Positions 9,353-20,708 of a stretch of DNA of 64,000 bases are shown in pieces. Origin of the DNA: Pomphorhynchus laevis (taxonomy: Eukaryota > Acanthocephala > Palaeacanthocephala > Echinorhynchida > Pomphorhynchidae); NCBI GenBank assembly GCA_012934845.2, contig WNNJ02002289.1:92158-156157 (forward strand). The letters run 5' to 3'. The notes beneath the pieces were generated by a model that was not told where the DNA came from, did not search any database, and saw only the letters and a list, made by a program, of their open reading frames with translations. Position 1 is the stretch's first letter; each line of letters begins with the position of its first letter. The position numbers were made by a program, and so were the translations under genes.

Positions 9353-10290
9353 TTCCCTCTCTTTCTAAAGAGGGGTCGAGAAGTTTCTTTTTGAGGAGAG
9401 AACGAACAGTGTTGCATTTCCAGTTGGAAGGAAATGTGCTGCTGCGGATAGACAAGTTGAACAATATGGTTAGGAAGGGTGAGATAGATGAGCAAATATT
9501 TTTAAACAAGTGAGTGGGAATTGGGTGAGAAGGAGATGTCTTATTAGTTATTGACAGAAGAACCGAAGAAACTTCATCTGACGAAACGGGAAGAAGGTGG
9601 AATAGCTGTGGGAAGGAAGTATTTAGAGATAAGGAGGATACAGGGGTCATATGGGTATAAGATAAAGTAAATTAGACAGCTTTGATTGTAGATGAGAGGA
9701 GAATTCATCAGGATTTATATTACAAGGGATAGATTATCTTGGATGAATTAAGTTTAAGATTTTCCAATGAGATTTAGTGTTAGAAGATGACTCGAGTTGA
9801 TTTCGCCAAATGAGAGTACGCTTAGTATCTATAAGAATGATATGGGAACGGCAAATATAAAGATAGGGAAGCACGGATATTTGGACTGAGTGGGTTTGGA
9901 GAACGTTTAAGAAGGCGATTAAACTCACGAAAAAAGTGACGGAGAGACGCTTAGAAAGATTACAGTCGGAATTGAACTAGAGAGCATAACGCAAAGCTGA
10001 AAACGTCGGTTTCGAATAGGCGGAGGTTATTATTTAATAGTCGTAATTTCAGAATCAAACAGAATGCAGACATCATCGGGAGAATGATAGTTAAGTGGAA
10101 GTGAAAAGAGTAAATAATTGAGTAAGGCTGCGCATAGAATAGGGATATCAAGAAGTTTTCTGAATCGACTTGGATAAGCTAATGTTGGAGGCGAAGAAGT
10201 AGGATTGGGACGAGTAAGAGTGACAAAGAAATGATCGGACAAGCCAGGATAACATAATAACATAAATAACATAAGTGAGGGTGCAGCTAA
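9353..10290 (-). mobile_element. LINE family B fragment, inverted
   Basis: On the minus strand this piece encodes FHLLPVSSDEVSSVLL, SPSHPIPTHLFKNI and, further upstream, PGLSDHFFVTLTRP and KLLDIPILCAALLNYL. It therefore spans the end of the endonuclease to the start of the RT (equivalent to about 14580-15480 in the long copy). It is in several frames with no ends preserved, an old copy. It overlaps in content with the adjacent plus-strand fragment, so the pair is not a simple twin-primed inversion. Confidence 0.8.
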
Positions 10291-10724
10291 GCCTGGATAA
10301 TAATATGCAGATTGACTCTTATTCTGATCAACAAATGTTGTCTTTGCTTAAAAGTGATGGTGACAACGGTTATATTGTTATGCAAATGAATCATTAAATG
10401 TATTTACTTAATTTTAAATGTTTGAATAAAGCCTTTCATTTTTAAACTTTCCATTTCGGTTCAATTTATTCAAACATTGATAACTGATAAACTATTGAAG
10501 CCATTAGTGCTAAATATCAATTCAGATTCTGACAACTCTGGTAAATAGTGGCGGCATTGGCTTGAACGATTTGAATTCTTCTTACCTTAATATTGTTACC
10601 ACCAATTCTTTGCATTTATAAATACATTTGAAGCGAAGATTTAATTTTTCACCGATTTTATAGCATTTATTTCCCGAAATACAAATCCTTCAAACTCTGG
10701 ACTCCTGTTAAACGTTGATATATG

Positions 10725-11440
10725 TGCTTTGATGAGAATGGGGAAGACTACCTCATCGATCCAGTATCGCATTCATAGTGCGTTATTAAATAAAGTTGAA
10801 CATAATAAGGACTTAGGTGTAATAATTCATCGCTCTCTTAAGACACGATTGAATAGTGAGCGCGCAAGGATACAAACAAGCAACTAGGGCATTGTACTTC
10901 ATCAAAAAATACATTTATCAGACTGTCACCTCCAATGCTTAGTATCTTATTTTCTTCACTAGTCCGCCCTCATCTGGAGTACTGCATCCCTGCGTGCTTT
11001 CCTATGACTAAGCGAGAATTGCTCGGTTATGAGTCGGTACTGAAGATATGTTCAAGAATATGCTTTAGGTCTGGAACGTCCTACCACATGCTGCTGCGTG
11101 CGCAATGGATAACCTCGATTCGTAACAGATTTGTCTTACTAGACTTGTCCTGCATTTGGGCGATTGTAAACAAACTTGATGGCTTCCACACTAAAATCAC
11201 CCGATTGAGAAGTAGGATATTACGTGGTCACTCGAAAAACTGTATAAGATGCACCACTCATAATGACCCGCCAACTTTCGACTGTCACATCGCGTGCTCA
11301 ACGTGTGGAATGTGTTGCCTGGAAAAGTCGTCGCTGCTTCTTCGATGAAGCATTTCAAGCGACGGTACCTAGCATGGATGCAGAACCGACACTCGTACTT
11401 CCATGGATATCATGAATGATGCTAGTTCAAATGTTCTCGA
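10725..11440 (+). mobile_element. Decayed family C LINE, 3' part
   Basis: The frame at 10935-11348 reads SLVRPHLEYCIPACFPMTKREL and LRSRILRGHSKNC, matching the C-terminal RT region of the intact family C copy (LVRPHLEYCVQATFPTTRSEL, NSRLRGHCK). Upstream similarity starts at about 10725. Numerous changes make it an old relic. 10291-10724 shows nothing recognisable. Confidence 0.75.
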
Positions 11441-11600
11441 TGCGGACAATTGACTGATTACCTATATTAATTTGTAAACTTTGTTTTTTTGATCAGGCAA
11501 AACAGTTTCTTATCAGCTAACGCCTTGTTAGAATATAATATATAATAAAATATTATATATGCATATATATGTATATATAATTTAAGAGTAGAAAAGAGAT

Positions 11601-11717
11601 GCCTTTTAAATATATCACAAGGCATATATCACAAGGCAATCGGATATGCCTTTTAAATATATCACAAGGCATATATCACAAGGCAATCGGAGATGCCTTT
11701 TAAATATATCACAAGGC
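11601..11717. repeat. 47-bp tandem repeat, about 2.5 copies
   Basis: The unit begins GCCTTTTAAATATATCACAA and starts at 11601, 11648 and 11695. Within each unit the sequence ATATATCACAAGGCA occurs twice, so the repeat has internal structure. Confidence 0.93.
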
Positions 11718-12244
11718 AGCCGAAATGACTGATAGTAGTTCACCCTACTGATGAATGCTGCCGGCTACTATAAGATCGTCCTAGGAGTGGTAACGAAGTC
11801 AGCTCCGCTTGTAATCGAACTCCGATTTTTGGCAAAATTCGTGATTATATACAATACACTTTTAAAAAGAATTGATCGCCGCAATTATAACATTGAAGTG
11901 ATTGTTATCACATTTTGAAAGTGGAATGAGGTGAAATGTTAACAAACCTTCGACAGCCAAGCTTTGACGGTTCCTGAAAAATTGACCAACTTGTAAAATT
12001 ATGAAAATTAATTCGAAACAATAATCTATCTTAAAAATAAAGGTAGTCATCAGAGCGATTAAATATTTATTAACTTGATTAAATGGACGAGCAATCGTTT
12101 ACTACAGCGTAGAACGAGTACTTTTGATTCTCTTTCGTATTTCCATTCCTAGAAATGTAGTAATTCATTCCTACAACGTCTGACTTTTTTATCTTTTACT
12201 CTGCGTTCGATTTTTATATTTCGTATCAACGTTCACGCATCCAG

Positions 12245-12278
12245 AATTTCGAGCACTTCTTGTGAAGTGCTCGAAATT
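12245..12278. repeat. Perfect 15-bp stem, 4-nt loop hairpin
   Basis: The arms are 12245-12259 and 12264-12278 with loop TTGT; the left arm reads AATTTCGAGCACTTC. No U-run or gene end is nearby, so it is not an evident terminator. Confidence 0.92.
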
Positions 12279-12442
12279 ATATCTGAAACTATATCTGAAA
12301 ATCGATCAATATTATATAATCGGCAAGGAAATGTTCAAGTCGTGATTTATAATTGTTTGGAAATGTTTTTATGCGAGGGTTAAAATCGAAAACAACCGTG
12401 AATTGGATGAGTGAGTACCAACTATAACATAGCTACATACAT

Positions 12443-12476
12443 ACAGTTTTAAATTTTCAAGAAAATTTAAAACTGT
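12443..12476. repeat. Perfect 16-bp stem, 2-nt loop palindrome
   Basis: The arms are 12443-12458 and 12461-12476 around AA; the left arm reads ACAGTTTTAAATTTTC. It lies directly upstream of the 5' end of the long family B LINE. Confidence 0.92.
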
Positions 12477-12490
12477 TCTAGCAAATTACA

Positions 12491-12574
12491 TTCCAGATTA
12501 TTCCTGTCAGTTCCAGATCATTCCTGTCAGTTCCAGATTATTCCTGTCAGTTCCAGATTATTCCTGTCAGTTCC
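12491..12574 (+). promoter_or_regulatory. Four tandem 20-bp units at the family B 5' end
   Basis: Four units of TTCCAGATTATTCCTGTCAG (one has C for T) run directly into the 5' UTR, about 45 bp before the ORF1 ATG. Some LINEs carry promoter monomers in this position; that role here is inference from placement. A GC-rich CGCTCGC/GCGAGCG inverted pair follows. Confidence 0.7.
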
Positions 12575-12619
12575 GCTCGCTACGCTCGCGGATTGAGCTC
12601 AATCTATCAATAAAAGGTT

Positions 12620-13944
12620 ATGCCTAAAAAAGCGCGATCTCAGATCCCTGTTCCTGATCAACAATCTTCCACATCTAAATGCAATGATGGTTATACCAGC
12701 TTTGAAGTTGGATGCGATTCCAAAGATTGCGATGTATGGACACTTGTTCGTGTTAAAATATCCGACCACTCAGTGTATAAACTTAAACATTTCACTTGCG
12801 GTTTTTGTACATCAGTACGACTACTACAGTTATCCTGCTCATCTACTCCTGTATCACACACTACCACTCAGACCAATGCTATTTTAGATGTTTCCCTCGC
12901 ATCAACACCTGACTTCGCATCATATAATCCCATTATTGAACCTACTCTCTCACACACTCCTCGTTCAACTACGTACCAAACTTCCATTAATCTTTCTCAT
13001 TCTAACAATGCTAACGGCAAAGCTTTTCATCTCGTACCTCCTCTTTCCTATTCCTCCCCCAATCTAAATAAATCTCAAACTTCTTTATTCTCCTCACGAA
13101 CTCCTTACTCGACCCCCCTGTATCATCTCTCAATAATTTACACCCTTCCATCAAAATCATTTCCAGTAACATTTCCGATCAACTAATTCAACACTCCATT
13201 CCTGTCACTCATGCCCCAACCTATTTTAATTCTCCTTACTCTACCTCCCAAGTAACACTTCCCAATAAGTTACATCCTTCATTTAAAATCATATCCAGTC
13301 ACATCTCTGATCAACCGATTCAACACCCCGCTCCTGTCACACTTGCTCCAACCAATATTAATTCTTTATCAAGCACCCCTGTCATTTCCACTTCTATCTG
13401 CTCATCTACCTCGACTCCAACCAGCTCTGTCCGTCCACCACTTCCACGAAATCGTTTTCCTTCGCGCGATCGCTGTATTATCATATCAAACTTAAAGCTT
13501 TCCGAATCTGCTTCTCCACAATCTCGCCTCGATGATGATGTATCTGCTTTCAGGTCTATCATAGCAACCATTCTTCCTGATGATAACCCATCACTCTTCA
13601 ATAATATCGCTCCTGTATCCTTTATTCGTTTAAACAAATCCACTAAATCAAATCATCTCAGTCCTCCACTCTTAAAAATCGTTTTCCGACATAGTTCACA
13701 TGCCTCTTCGGTACTCTCCCAACGTTTTAAACTTCTTACCACTTCATCTACTTGCCGTATCTTTCCTGACCGCTCCCCTTCTGATATTGCCCAGCTCAAT
13801 TTAGCTCGCATTGAAAAACATCGACGTGAAACAAACGGCGAGTCATCCTTATCTATACGTAAAATCAACGGAAATTTTCACGTTCTTCACACAAGGCCAA
13901 AAATTCGATGGCGTCCCATCTCTCCCCCTTGTCTTCTTCGCTAG
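12620..13944 (+). pseudogene. Family B ORF1: PHD-like finger plus RRM-like domain
   Basis: The protein starts MPKKARSQIP and has a short cysteine/histidine cluster with the spacing of a small PHD-like finger (CDSKDCDVW, then H, then FTCGFC). A long Ser/Thr/Pro-rich linker follows, then an RRM-like half (RCIIISNLKLSES, PPLLKIVFRHS, FKLLTTSSTCRIFPD) and a basic C-terminus. ORF1 proteins of this plan occur in CR1/L2-group LINEs and bind RNA. The frame changes once at a run of C at about 13118, so it is now broken. The linker contains a 132-bp duplication (13138 and 13270 onward) encoding near-identical blocks. ORF1 ends at 13944, 37 nt inside ORF2. Confidence 0.8.
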
Positions 13945-16815
13945 TCGATCTCGCTCCTAAGCATACTTTTCGTCTTAGTCTATTCAATACTCGCTCCATT
14001 CTTCATAAAGCTGATATGCTTCTCGATATCTTCGATCAATTATCTATCGATATTCTCTGCATTACCGAATCCTGGCACACTGACTCCAACGATCTTGCTA
14101 TTCGTCGTCTATGTCGCTCTGGTTGTTCTCTAGTTGAATCAGCTCGTCAAATTACATCTCATACATCTACTGCGTCTAACCATGGCGGTATTGTTGCCAT
14201 TGCTCGTCACCCAATGTCTTTACGTAAAATCAACGTTAACATCCGTTACACCTCGTTCGAATTACTCATATGCAGATTATCAACGCCTTTCCCTCTGGAA
14301 CTTGTGATTGTATACCGTCCAGGTTCAGTTGCCCCATCACGTATCTTCTTTAACGACCTTGCAGATCTAATGTCTCACTGTTCATTGTCTTATACTCCTT
14401 CTTTTGTTCTCGGTGACTTTAACATTCGTCTTGATCGCCCGTCTGACTCTGACTCTATCACTTTAACTAATCTTTTTTCTGATTTTAACTATAAATTACT
14501 TTCAACAAGCCCAACTCATATTCTCGGCGGTGCTCTCGACATCATTGCTGTTCCTAACTGCTTCAATGACTATACCTCCTTGTCAATTACTGATCCTGGT
14601 TTGTCCGATCATTTCCTTGTCACTCTTACTCTTACTCGTCCCCATCCTCCTTCTCCGCCTTTACCATTATCTACACCAAGTCGACCCTGGAAGCTTCTCG
14701 ATATCCCTATTCTCTGCACATCTTACTCAATTCTTCACTCTTTTCACTTCCTCTTAACTATCTCTCTCCCGATGATCTCTGCATTCTGTTTGATTCTGAA
14801 CTTACGTCGATCCTCAATAACCTTCTACCTAGTCGACTTCGACGTTCCCAGCGCTTGCGCCATGCTCCCTGGTTCGATTCTGACTGTAGTCTTTCTAAGC
14901 GTCGACTCCGTCACTCTTTTCGTATGTATAAACGCTTTCTTAAACGTTCACCCAACTCACTCCCTCCAAATCTTCGTGATTCCTACTTTTCTCAACGCCG
15001 TTCACATCTCATTCTTATACGTACTAAACGTACTCTCTTTTGGCGAAATCAACTCGAGTCATCTTCCAACTCGAAATCTCATTGGAAAATCTTAAACTCA
15101 ATTCTTTCACGATCATCTACCCCTTGTAATATAAATCCTGATGAATTTTCTTCTTATCTACAAACTAAGCTATCTAATTTACTTTCCCTACTACCCATAG
15201 CCCCCTTGTACCCACTCTTATCTTTAAATACTTCCCTCCCAGAACTATTCCACCTTCTTCCCGTTTCGTCTGATGAAGTTTCTTCGGTTCTGCTGTCATT
15301 ACCTAATAAAACCTCTCCTTCTGACCCAATTCCCACTCACTTACTTAAAAATATCTGCACTTTTATCTTACCCTTCCTAACCACATTGTTCAACTCGTCC
15401 ATCCGTAGCTGTACATTTCCTTCCATCTGGAAATGCGCCACTGTTCGTCCTATCATCAAAAAGCAATCTCTCGACTCTTCACTACCATCTTCGTACCGTC
15501 CAATCTCACTTCTCCCAACCCTCTCTAAACTCCTTGAGCGTCTCGTTCTTAAGCAAGTTAATACATATCTCTATTCCTCTAACTTATTTCCTCCCTTCCA
15601 AGCCGCTTTTCGCTCTAATTACTCTACCGAAATTGCATGTCTTAAAGTTTATAACGACTTACTCATATCGCGCGATCATAAATTATGTAGTGTCATAGTT
15701 TCTCTTGATCTATCGTCTGCTTTTGACATCGTCGATCACTCGATTCTTCTCCATCGCCTTCGTCATGATTATGGCTTCTCTTTACCCACTGTATCATGGT
15801 TTTCTTCATATCTATCAAACCGTACATTTCGCGTATACTCTAACTCTTCTCTCTCCCATCCTTCGTCCATTCCGTCCGGTGTTCCGCAAGGCTCCGTATT
15901 AGGCCCTATACTTTTCTCTCTTCTTCTTGGTGATTTGTCTTCGATTTCTCATAAATTTAACTTCCATGTTATGCAATATGCTGATGACATTCTCATCTAT
16001 GCTCATGCACTGTTTATCGTATTCGCGATCTTAGTGTTTCTGCTTCCGACTGCCTTGTCTCAATTTCCAATCATCTTTCTTCCCTTCGCCTTTCTCTGAA
16101 TCCTGATAAATCCAAAATTATGTGGATCCTACCTCGACGCCTCGGCTTCGAACCTCCCTCCGTATCATTAAATTCTAAAATTCTTCCTATCGTTGATAAT
16201 CTCGTTTTCCTAGGCTTCCATTTTGACAACCGACTTTCACTTAAACCTTTCGTTAGAGATAAAGTACGCTCATCTACCTTGATACTCCGCAACCTCCGTC
16301 AAGTTCGTAGATTGATCGATTTCCCTTCTTGTATGACTCTCATATCATCTCTCCTTTTTTCTAGACTCGATTATTGTCTTAGTCTATTTTCCAACTCACC
16401 TAAATCCACTCTTCTTCCCCTACAACGCATCGTCAACGCAGCTGTCCGAATTCTCCTCCGTCTTCGTCGTTTTGATCACACATCCTACCATCTTGCTTCT
16501 CTCGATTTGCCTACAATTTATTGTCGTGTTCAAATTCGTCTTCTTATCGTTGCTTTCCGCCTTGTAACTTTTCATACCCCTTCATTTCTCAACCTTCCTT
16601 TTCTTAATAATTCTCGTCCTGTTTACTGCTCCTTGCGTTCCTGTAATTCCCTTCTTTTACATGTCCCAAACTACTCTACCTCCTTTGGACTCCGCTCCTT
16701 CCTGGTGGCTGCTTCTCTATCGTGGAATCATCTGCCCATTCATATACGCCAATCAACTTCCCTGCAGTGCTTCAAACGACAAATCCGATCCCATCTGAAC
16801 AATTTAACTGCTTGA
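13908..16815 (+). pseudogene. Family B ORF2: APE endonuclease and reverse transcriptase
   Basis: The endonuclease shows LSLFNTRSILHKADMLLDI, CITESWH, SFVLGDFNIRLD and PGLSDHFLVTL (the N, E, GDFN and SDH motifs). The RT shows YRPISLLPTLSKLLERLV, VIVSLDLSSAFDIVDHSIL, SGVPQGSVLGPILF and MQYADDILIYAH. The C-terminus (SRLDYCLSLF, AAVRILLRLRRFDH, SLSWNHLPIHIR) is that of CR1/L2-group elements. Two single-base frame changes, at about 14720 and about 16010, split it into three readable pieces. Catalytic motifs are all retained, consistent with recent inactivation. Confidence 0.9.
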
Positions 16816-16897
16816 CTTTCTCATTTTTGTTTGTGGACTTGTAAGCGTACAGCTTGTACGCATTTGCCACATTAAATAAATTTGTATTATTATTATA

Positions 16898-18716
16898 CAT
16901 TATATATGAACTGCTATATGAACATTATATATAATGTATATATAGTGAGAACTTTTGTTCTCACTCATATCGTCAACTTTATTGGCATTCACTGAAATTT
17001 TAAAATCTGATCTGAATACATTGATATAATGGATTGTTGAAAACCGTCTAATGACTAATGTGACAAGAAATCTGTTTGTATGCACATCGGAAATGAGTAT
17101 GCAAGGGCTACATGTTTGATAAGGTCACAAAGAATTCCACTCACTGGGAATATCGTGATTTTGTCATCTTCGTTTCGGATCACCTATGAACAATAATGAA
17201 TTGACATTTCTTAGAGTAACTCACATCTCCACTATTATTACCAGCTTCAGTAAATTAAAAATTGAATCATTATCAATTTTTAACAGTCTGTGCATGTTTT
17301 CTTAATTCCGGCTCATCAGTAACATAGCACGTTAACAAATCAGAAGTGTTGCGTATTGAACAGGATTGCAACATCTCTCAAAATGGGTTTCATGTCTTCG
17401 TAGCATTACTTTCGAAGACATTTGAGTATTTTTTATGAGCTCATCATACTTACCTGACACTAAACAACCTCGCTGTGGTTGATGCATAAGATACGATTCC
17501 GATTATTCTGATGTCTTCATATCAGTTCTGGTTTATTTATGTTACAATGCAGACTATATCACAGGAGAATAAAGAATATAACTTGTGATGTGTGCCATTT
17601 CGGCTTTGAATAGATTGCTGGCAGAAATGGTGAAACAAGCAAACGTAGATGTATTCGTGATATTGGAAGAAAGTAGACAATATATATAATTTAAATTTTT
17701 ATTCAATTTTATTTTTTTCGTATTCCTTTTTTCTTGTAATTTGACGGCTTTTACGTCACGCTTGCTGATTTTATTATAATAATATTCTAATATTTTAAAA
17801 CATTTTGTAATGTATTCATATAAATGGTACTTTATAGATAAATTTTACAATGCTTTAAATAACTTTTGTTGTTTCCTGATATTTTAAATTTAGTAAATAA
17901 ATCGACAATTACTTTAACTTGATGTTTCTAATGAAAGTAGAGATTATCAAGTTCACTTGTATCCTTGTGTGTTGTCTATATGATTTGTATCAATCGAATC
18001 AGTCGTTTAAGCTGGATTCGTTGACATTATGATAATAGCGACCATGTAATGATATTGAATACTCGTGAAATCATATTCAGTTATAGAATTTCTTAAAAAA
18101 GGAAAATGTGTTTAAAATTAAAAATTCAATTTTCGCAAAATAAAAATTTTAGAAACAAAAAATGAAATAATAAAAGATAATTGTAAATATTTTTAAATTT
18201 ATGGAATTTGTTTTTAAATTTTATGAATTGTAATAATTTATTCAAAACTATCATAATAATTACAATATTATTTAGGAACCGGAAAATAGTTTTTCAATAA
18301 AAAACACTCATAATGTAATAAATAATGGTATAATACAAGTTCAAGCTTATATTGTTGTTTGTAAAATACAAATAAGATACGCTGGCGAGTACTCCGATTG
18401 CAATGTTTAAATATTTTAATATTTAAAAATTATTTTAACGTATTAATCAAAATAGTATTTTGCATAACAAAATTTTACAATACTGTTAATTACCTTGGTA
18501 ATTTGATGTTTAAAAATAATAATTAATTATTACTAATTATTCATAATTAATAAAATGCCAATTAATTAATATCTTTAATTAATAAAATGTCAATTTGATG
18601 TTTAACCTAATTGGATCACTCGACACTCATCGCACTAAGTTTGAAAACGTACACTTTTAAAATAATGCTTTGAAAATGTATACATTTGGGATATTATTAA
18701 AATGTAATTATAATCG
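16898..18716. other. Long AT-rich stretch without a gene
   Basis: No ORF with recognisable protein features on either strand and no clear repeat against the rest of the window. Short direct repeats of TTAATTAATAAAATG-type sequence occur at about 18530-18600. Confidence 0.5.
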
Positions 18717-20087
18717 TGGATTCCTGATGATTGGAAAAGGGCAATTGTTGTACCTATTCCAAAGAAACAGTTGGCACTAACTTGTTCAGATTTTAGACCA
18801 ATTAGTCTTACCAGTGTTATTTCTAAAATTATGGAGAGACTCATTGCGAAGAGAATACGTGAACATCTAAATTTATATCAAATTCTTGATGATTCTCAGC
18901 ACGGCTTCCGACCTGGTCGCTCGTGCCTAACTAATCTGTTGAATGCTCGCGAACATTGGGTAGCTGCTCTTAGTTCGGGTCTTACAGTTGATATAATATT
19001 TCTTGATTTCTCTAAGGCCTTTGATAGAGTTCCACATGCTGGTTTAGATTCACTACTACGTCACTACGGTGTACCTACGACAATTTGCAACTGGATTAAG
19101 ACATTTCTCGAGGATCGATCATTCGTTGTGCGATTAGATGAAGTTTTGTCAACAGCTCGACGTGTTCATTCGGGTGTTCCTCAGGGCACGGTCCTAGGTC
19201 CACTTCTCTTTATCATCTTTTTGAATGACCTACTCCTAAGGTTAAAGTGTCCTCACCTGGCATTTGCTGACGATGTTAAAATATGGGCAACAACCCAAAA
19301 CGAGGCGGATTGTGAATTTTTACAATGTGACCTTAACCGTATCGGGACTTGGTGTAATAGCACTGGCTTGATACTCAACGCGACAAAATGTGTATGGATC
19401 AGATTGGGTAGAGATAAAACTCATTTCGATTACAAAATAAATGGACACTCAATCAAGCGAGTCTCAGAACATCCCGACCTGGGAGTGATAATTCACGAAT
19501 CGCTAAAGACAAGAGCAAATAGTGATCACGCGCGGTTAAAAGCGATACGTGCCTTATACTGCATAAAAATGACTTTTGCAAAATTATCGCCGCAAATCTT
19601 CGCCAAACTTTATTGTGCCCTAGTAAGACCACATCTTGAGTATTGTGTACAGGCAACCTTTCCAACGACCAGGAGTGAGTTGAATAACTTGGAAAGTGTA
19701 ATGAGACGAGCTTCTCGGATGTGTTGTCAAGGAAGCTTTATTTCAAGATTAAGATGTTTGAACGTTTTATCAGTGAGGTATCGGTATCTTTTTCTTGATC
19801 TGATTACACTTTGGAAAATTGTACATTCAGCTGATGGCTTTCCTTTGGGTGTAGTTAGATTTCGAGATAATTCGAGATTGCGAGGCCATTGTAAGATGCT
19901 TTTTAAAAAATTACCGGGTAAGCTGCGAAAATTTTACAGACTGTCTGAACGGGCAGTAGATGTTTGGAATAGTTTGCCTGAACCTATCGCTGCCATCACC
20001 AATTTCCTCGCTTTCAAAAACAGGGTTCGACGTTGGATATACGTCCAGGCTGATTTGTCACCTTTTCTAACCTACCCATTTGGTTGA
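18717..20087 (+). CDS. Family C ORF2 fragment: CR1-like reverse transcriptase
   Basis: The frame enters at the truncation point with IPDDWKRAIVVPIPKK and stays open for about 456 codons. RT motifs in order are DFRPISLTSVISKIMERLI, QHGFRPGRSCLTNLL, IIFLDFSKAFDRVPH, SGVPQGTVLGPLLF, LAFADDVKIWATT and EHPDLGVIIHESLK. The C-terminal block LVRPHLEYCVQATFPTTRSEL...RRASRM is diagnostic of CR1-group LINEs. The active site reads FADD rather than YADD, common in this group. The endonuclease is missing because of 5' truncation, so there is no start codon of its own. Confidence 0.9.
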   Translation, partial: WIPDDWKRAIVVPIPKKQLALTCSDFRPISLTSVISKIMERLIAKRIREHLNLYQILDDSQHGFRPGRSCLTNLLNAREHWVAALSSGLTVDIIFLDFSKAFDRVPHAGLDSLLRHYGVPTTICNWIKTFLEDRSFVVRLDEVLSTARRVHSGVPQGTVLGPLLFIIFLNDLLLRLKCPHLAFADDVKIWATTQNEADCEFLQCDLNRIGTWCNSTGLILNATKCVWIRLGRDKTHFDYKINGHSIKRVSEHPDLGVIIHESLKTRANSDHARLKAIRALYCIKMTFAKLSPQIFAKLYCALVRPHLEYCVQATFPTTRSELNNLESVMRRASRMCCQGSFISRLRCLNVLSVRYRYLFLDLITLWKIVHSADGFPLGVVRFRDNSRLRGHCKMLFKKLPGKLRKFYRLSERAVDVWNSLPEPIAAITNFLAFKNRVRRWIYVQADLSPFLTYPFG

Positions 20088-20162
20088 TCTTTTTTCTGTA
20101 TTGTGTGATCGGCTTAAAGCCTTATGGCTAAGTCTGAACTTGATAATAATAATAATAATAAT
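18717..20162 (+). mobile_element. LINE family C, recent 5'-truncated copy (C1)
   Basis: The copy begins inside the RT domain and runs intact through the stop codon to a short 3' UTR ending in a (TAA)n microsatellite (20140-20162). No stop or frame change is seen in the remaining ORF, so it is the youngest-looking LINE in the window. I could not settle a target-site duplication by eye. Confidence 0.87.
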
Positions 20163-20384
20163 GTCTCATACATTTTAGTCATCTGATTGAAGTTATTTTC
20201 TGTATACAAATGAAATCTGATCCCATCAGTATACACCACCGATACACATTTTTATTAAACTCAAAGTTTGCCACATTATGGCGCAATCACAACACACTAT
20301 GGTAGAATGGAAATAATACAAGACACTAAGAATAAGATAAAATCAAACTGAGAACAAGATTGAAGATAATAATAAATATTGGTA
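20163..20384. other. No gene seen
   Basis: AT-rich spacer between the family C copy and the family A relic. Confidence 0.5.
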
Positions 20385-20592
20385 TTTGTTCAGGAGGACG
20401 TCCTCTTAAAACGGAAACTAATTCCGAGATAGCCAAATGCATCATAGGTGATACTGAATGCTTGCTTATTAACATGTGTTGGGACTGTTTCAGAGCCTAA
20501 CTTGGTCTCTTCAACACCCACTCAAATTTATTTAAGTCAAATCCGATATGCAATCACCAAAATAGTGAAGCCCAGGTATTTTACTAGAAACG
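20385..20592 (-). mobile_element. Family A relic, 3' part (left piece)
   Basis: Aligns with the 3' end region of copy A2 (27190-27400), including the GGACGTCC and GGGACTGTTTCAGAGCCTAAC blocks, and ends at the CACC...GTGAA...CAGGTATTTTAC motif. The matching upstream part resumes at 22208, so this is one old LINE split by later insertions. Confidence 0.72.
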
Positions 20593-20597
20593 AAAGA

Positions 20598-20695
20598 AAA
20601 GAATAGTATGATACAACGTCTGTTATTTATTAGTCAATTCATAAAAATGACGTTTATTTTAAATTTTATTTTTTATTATTATTTTTTTATAATAA
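20598..20695 (+). repeat. Dispersed repeat R, 5' part (split by a LINE)
   Basis: Carries the R start GATACAACGTCTGTTATTTA and AGTCAATTCATAAAAA. The R sequence resumes at about 22060, after the family D LINE. Confidence 0.72.
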
Positions 20696-20708
20696 AAAAA
20701 TTATTATA

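Larger units (their letters stand above)
12491..16897 (+). mobile_element. LINE family B, near full-length copy
   Basis: This CR1/L2-like non-LTR retrotransposon has a 5' block of four 20-bp repeats, ORF1, an overlapping ORF2 and a short 3' UTR. The 3' UTR has a GCGTACAGCTTGTACGC stem-loop and ends in TTGTATTATTATTA. The sense strand is strikingly pyrimidine-rich through both ORFs. About three frame changes separate it from an active element (one in ORF1, two in ORF2), so it is recently dead. Confidence 0.9.

Noticed and set aside
9168-10290. Twin-primed 5' inversion of one LINE B copy
   Set aside because: The two pieces cover the same part of the element, which twin priming does not produce.
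11705-11770. CTGATGA with a GGCAGC/GCTGCC pair and CGAAA, hammerhead-like
   Set aside because: CGAAA precedes CTGATGA and only about 20 nt lie between, too few for stems III and I plus a cleavage site. No valid hammerhead fold is possible.
12245-12278. Hairpin as an intrinsic terminator or miRNA precursor
   Set aside because: This is a eukaryote, there is no T-run, and the 15-bp stem is too short for a typical miRNA precursor.
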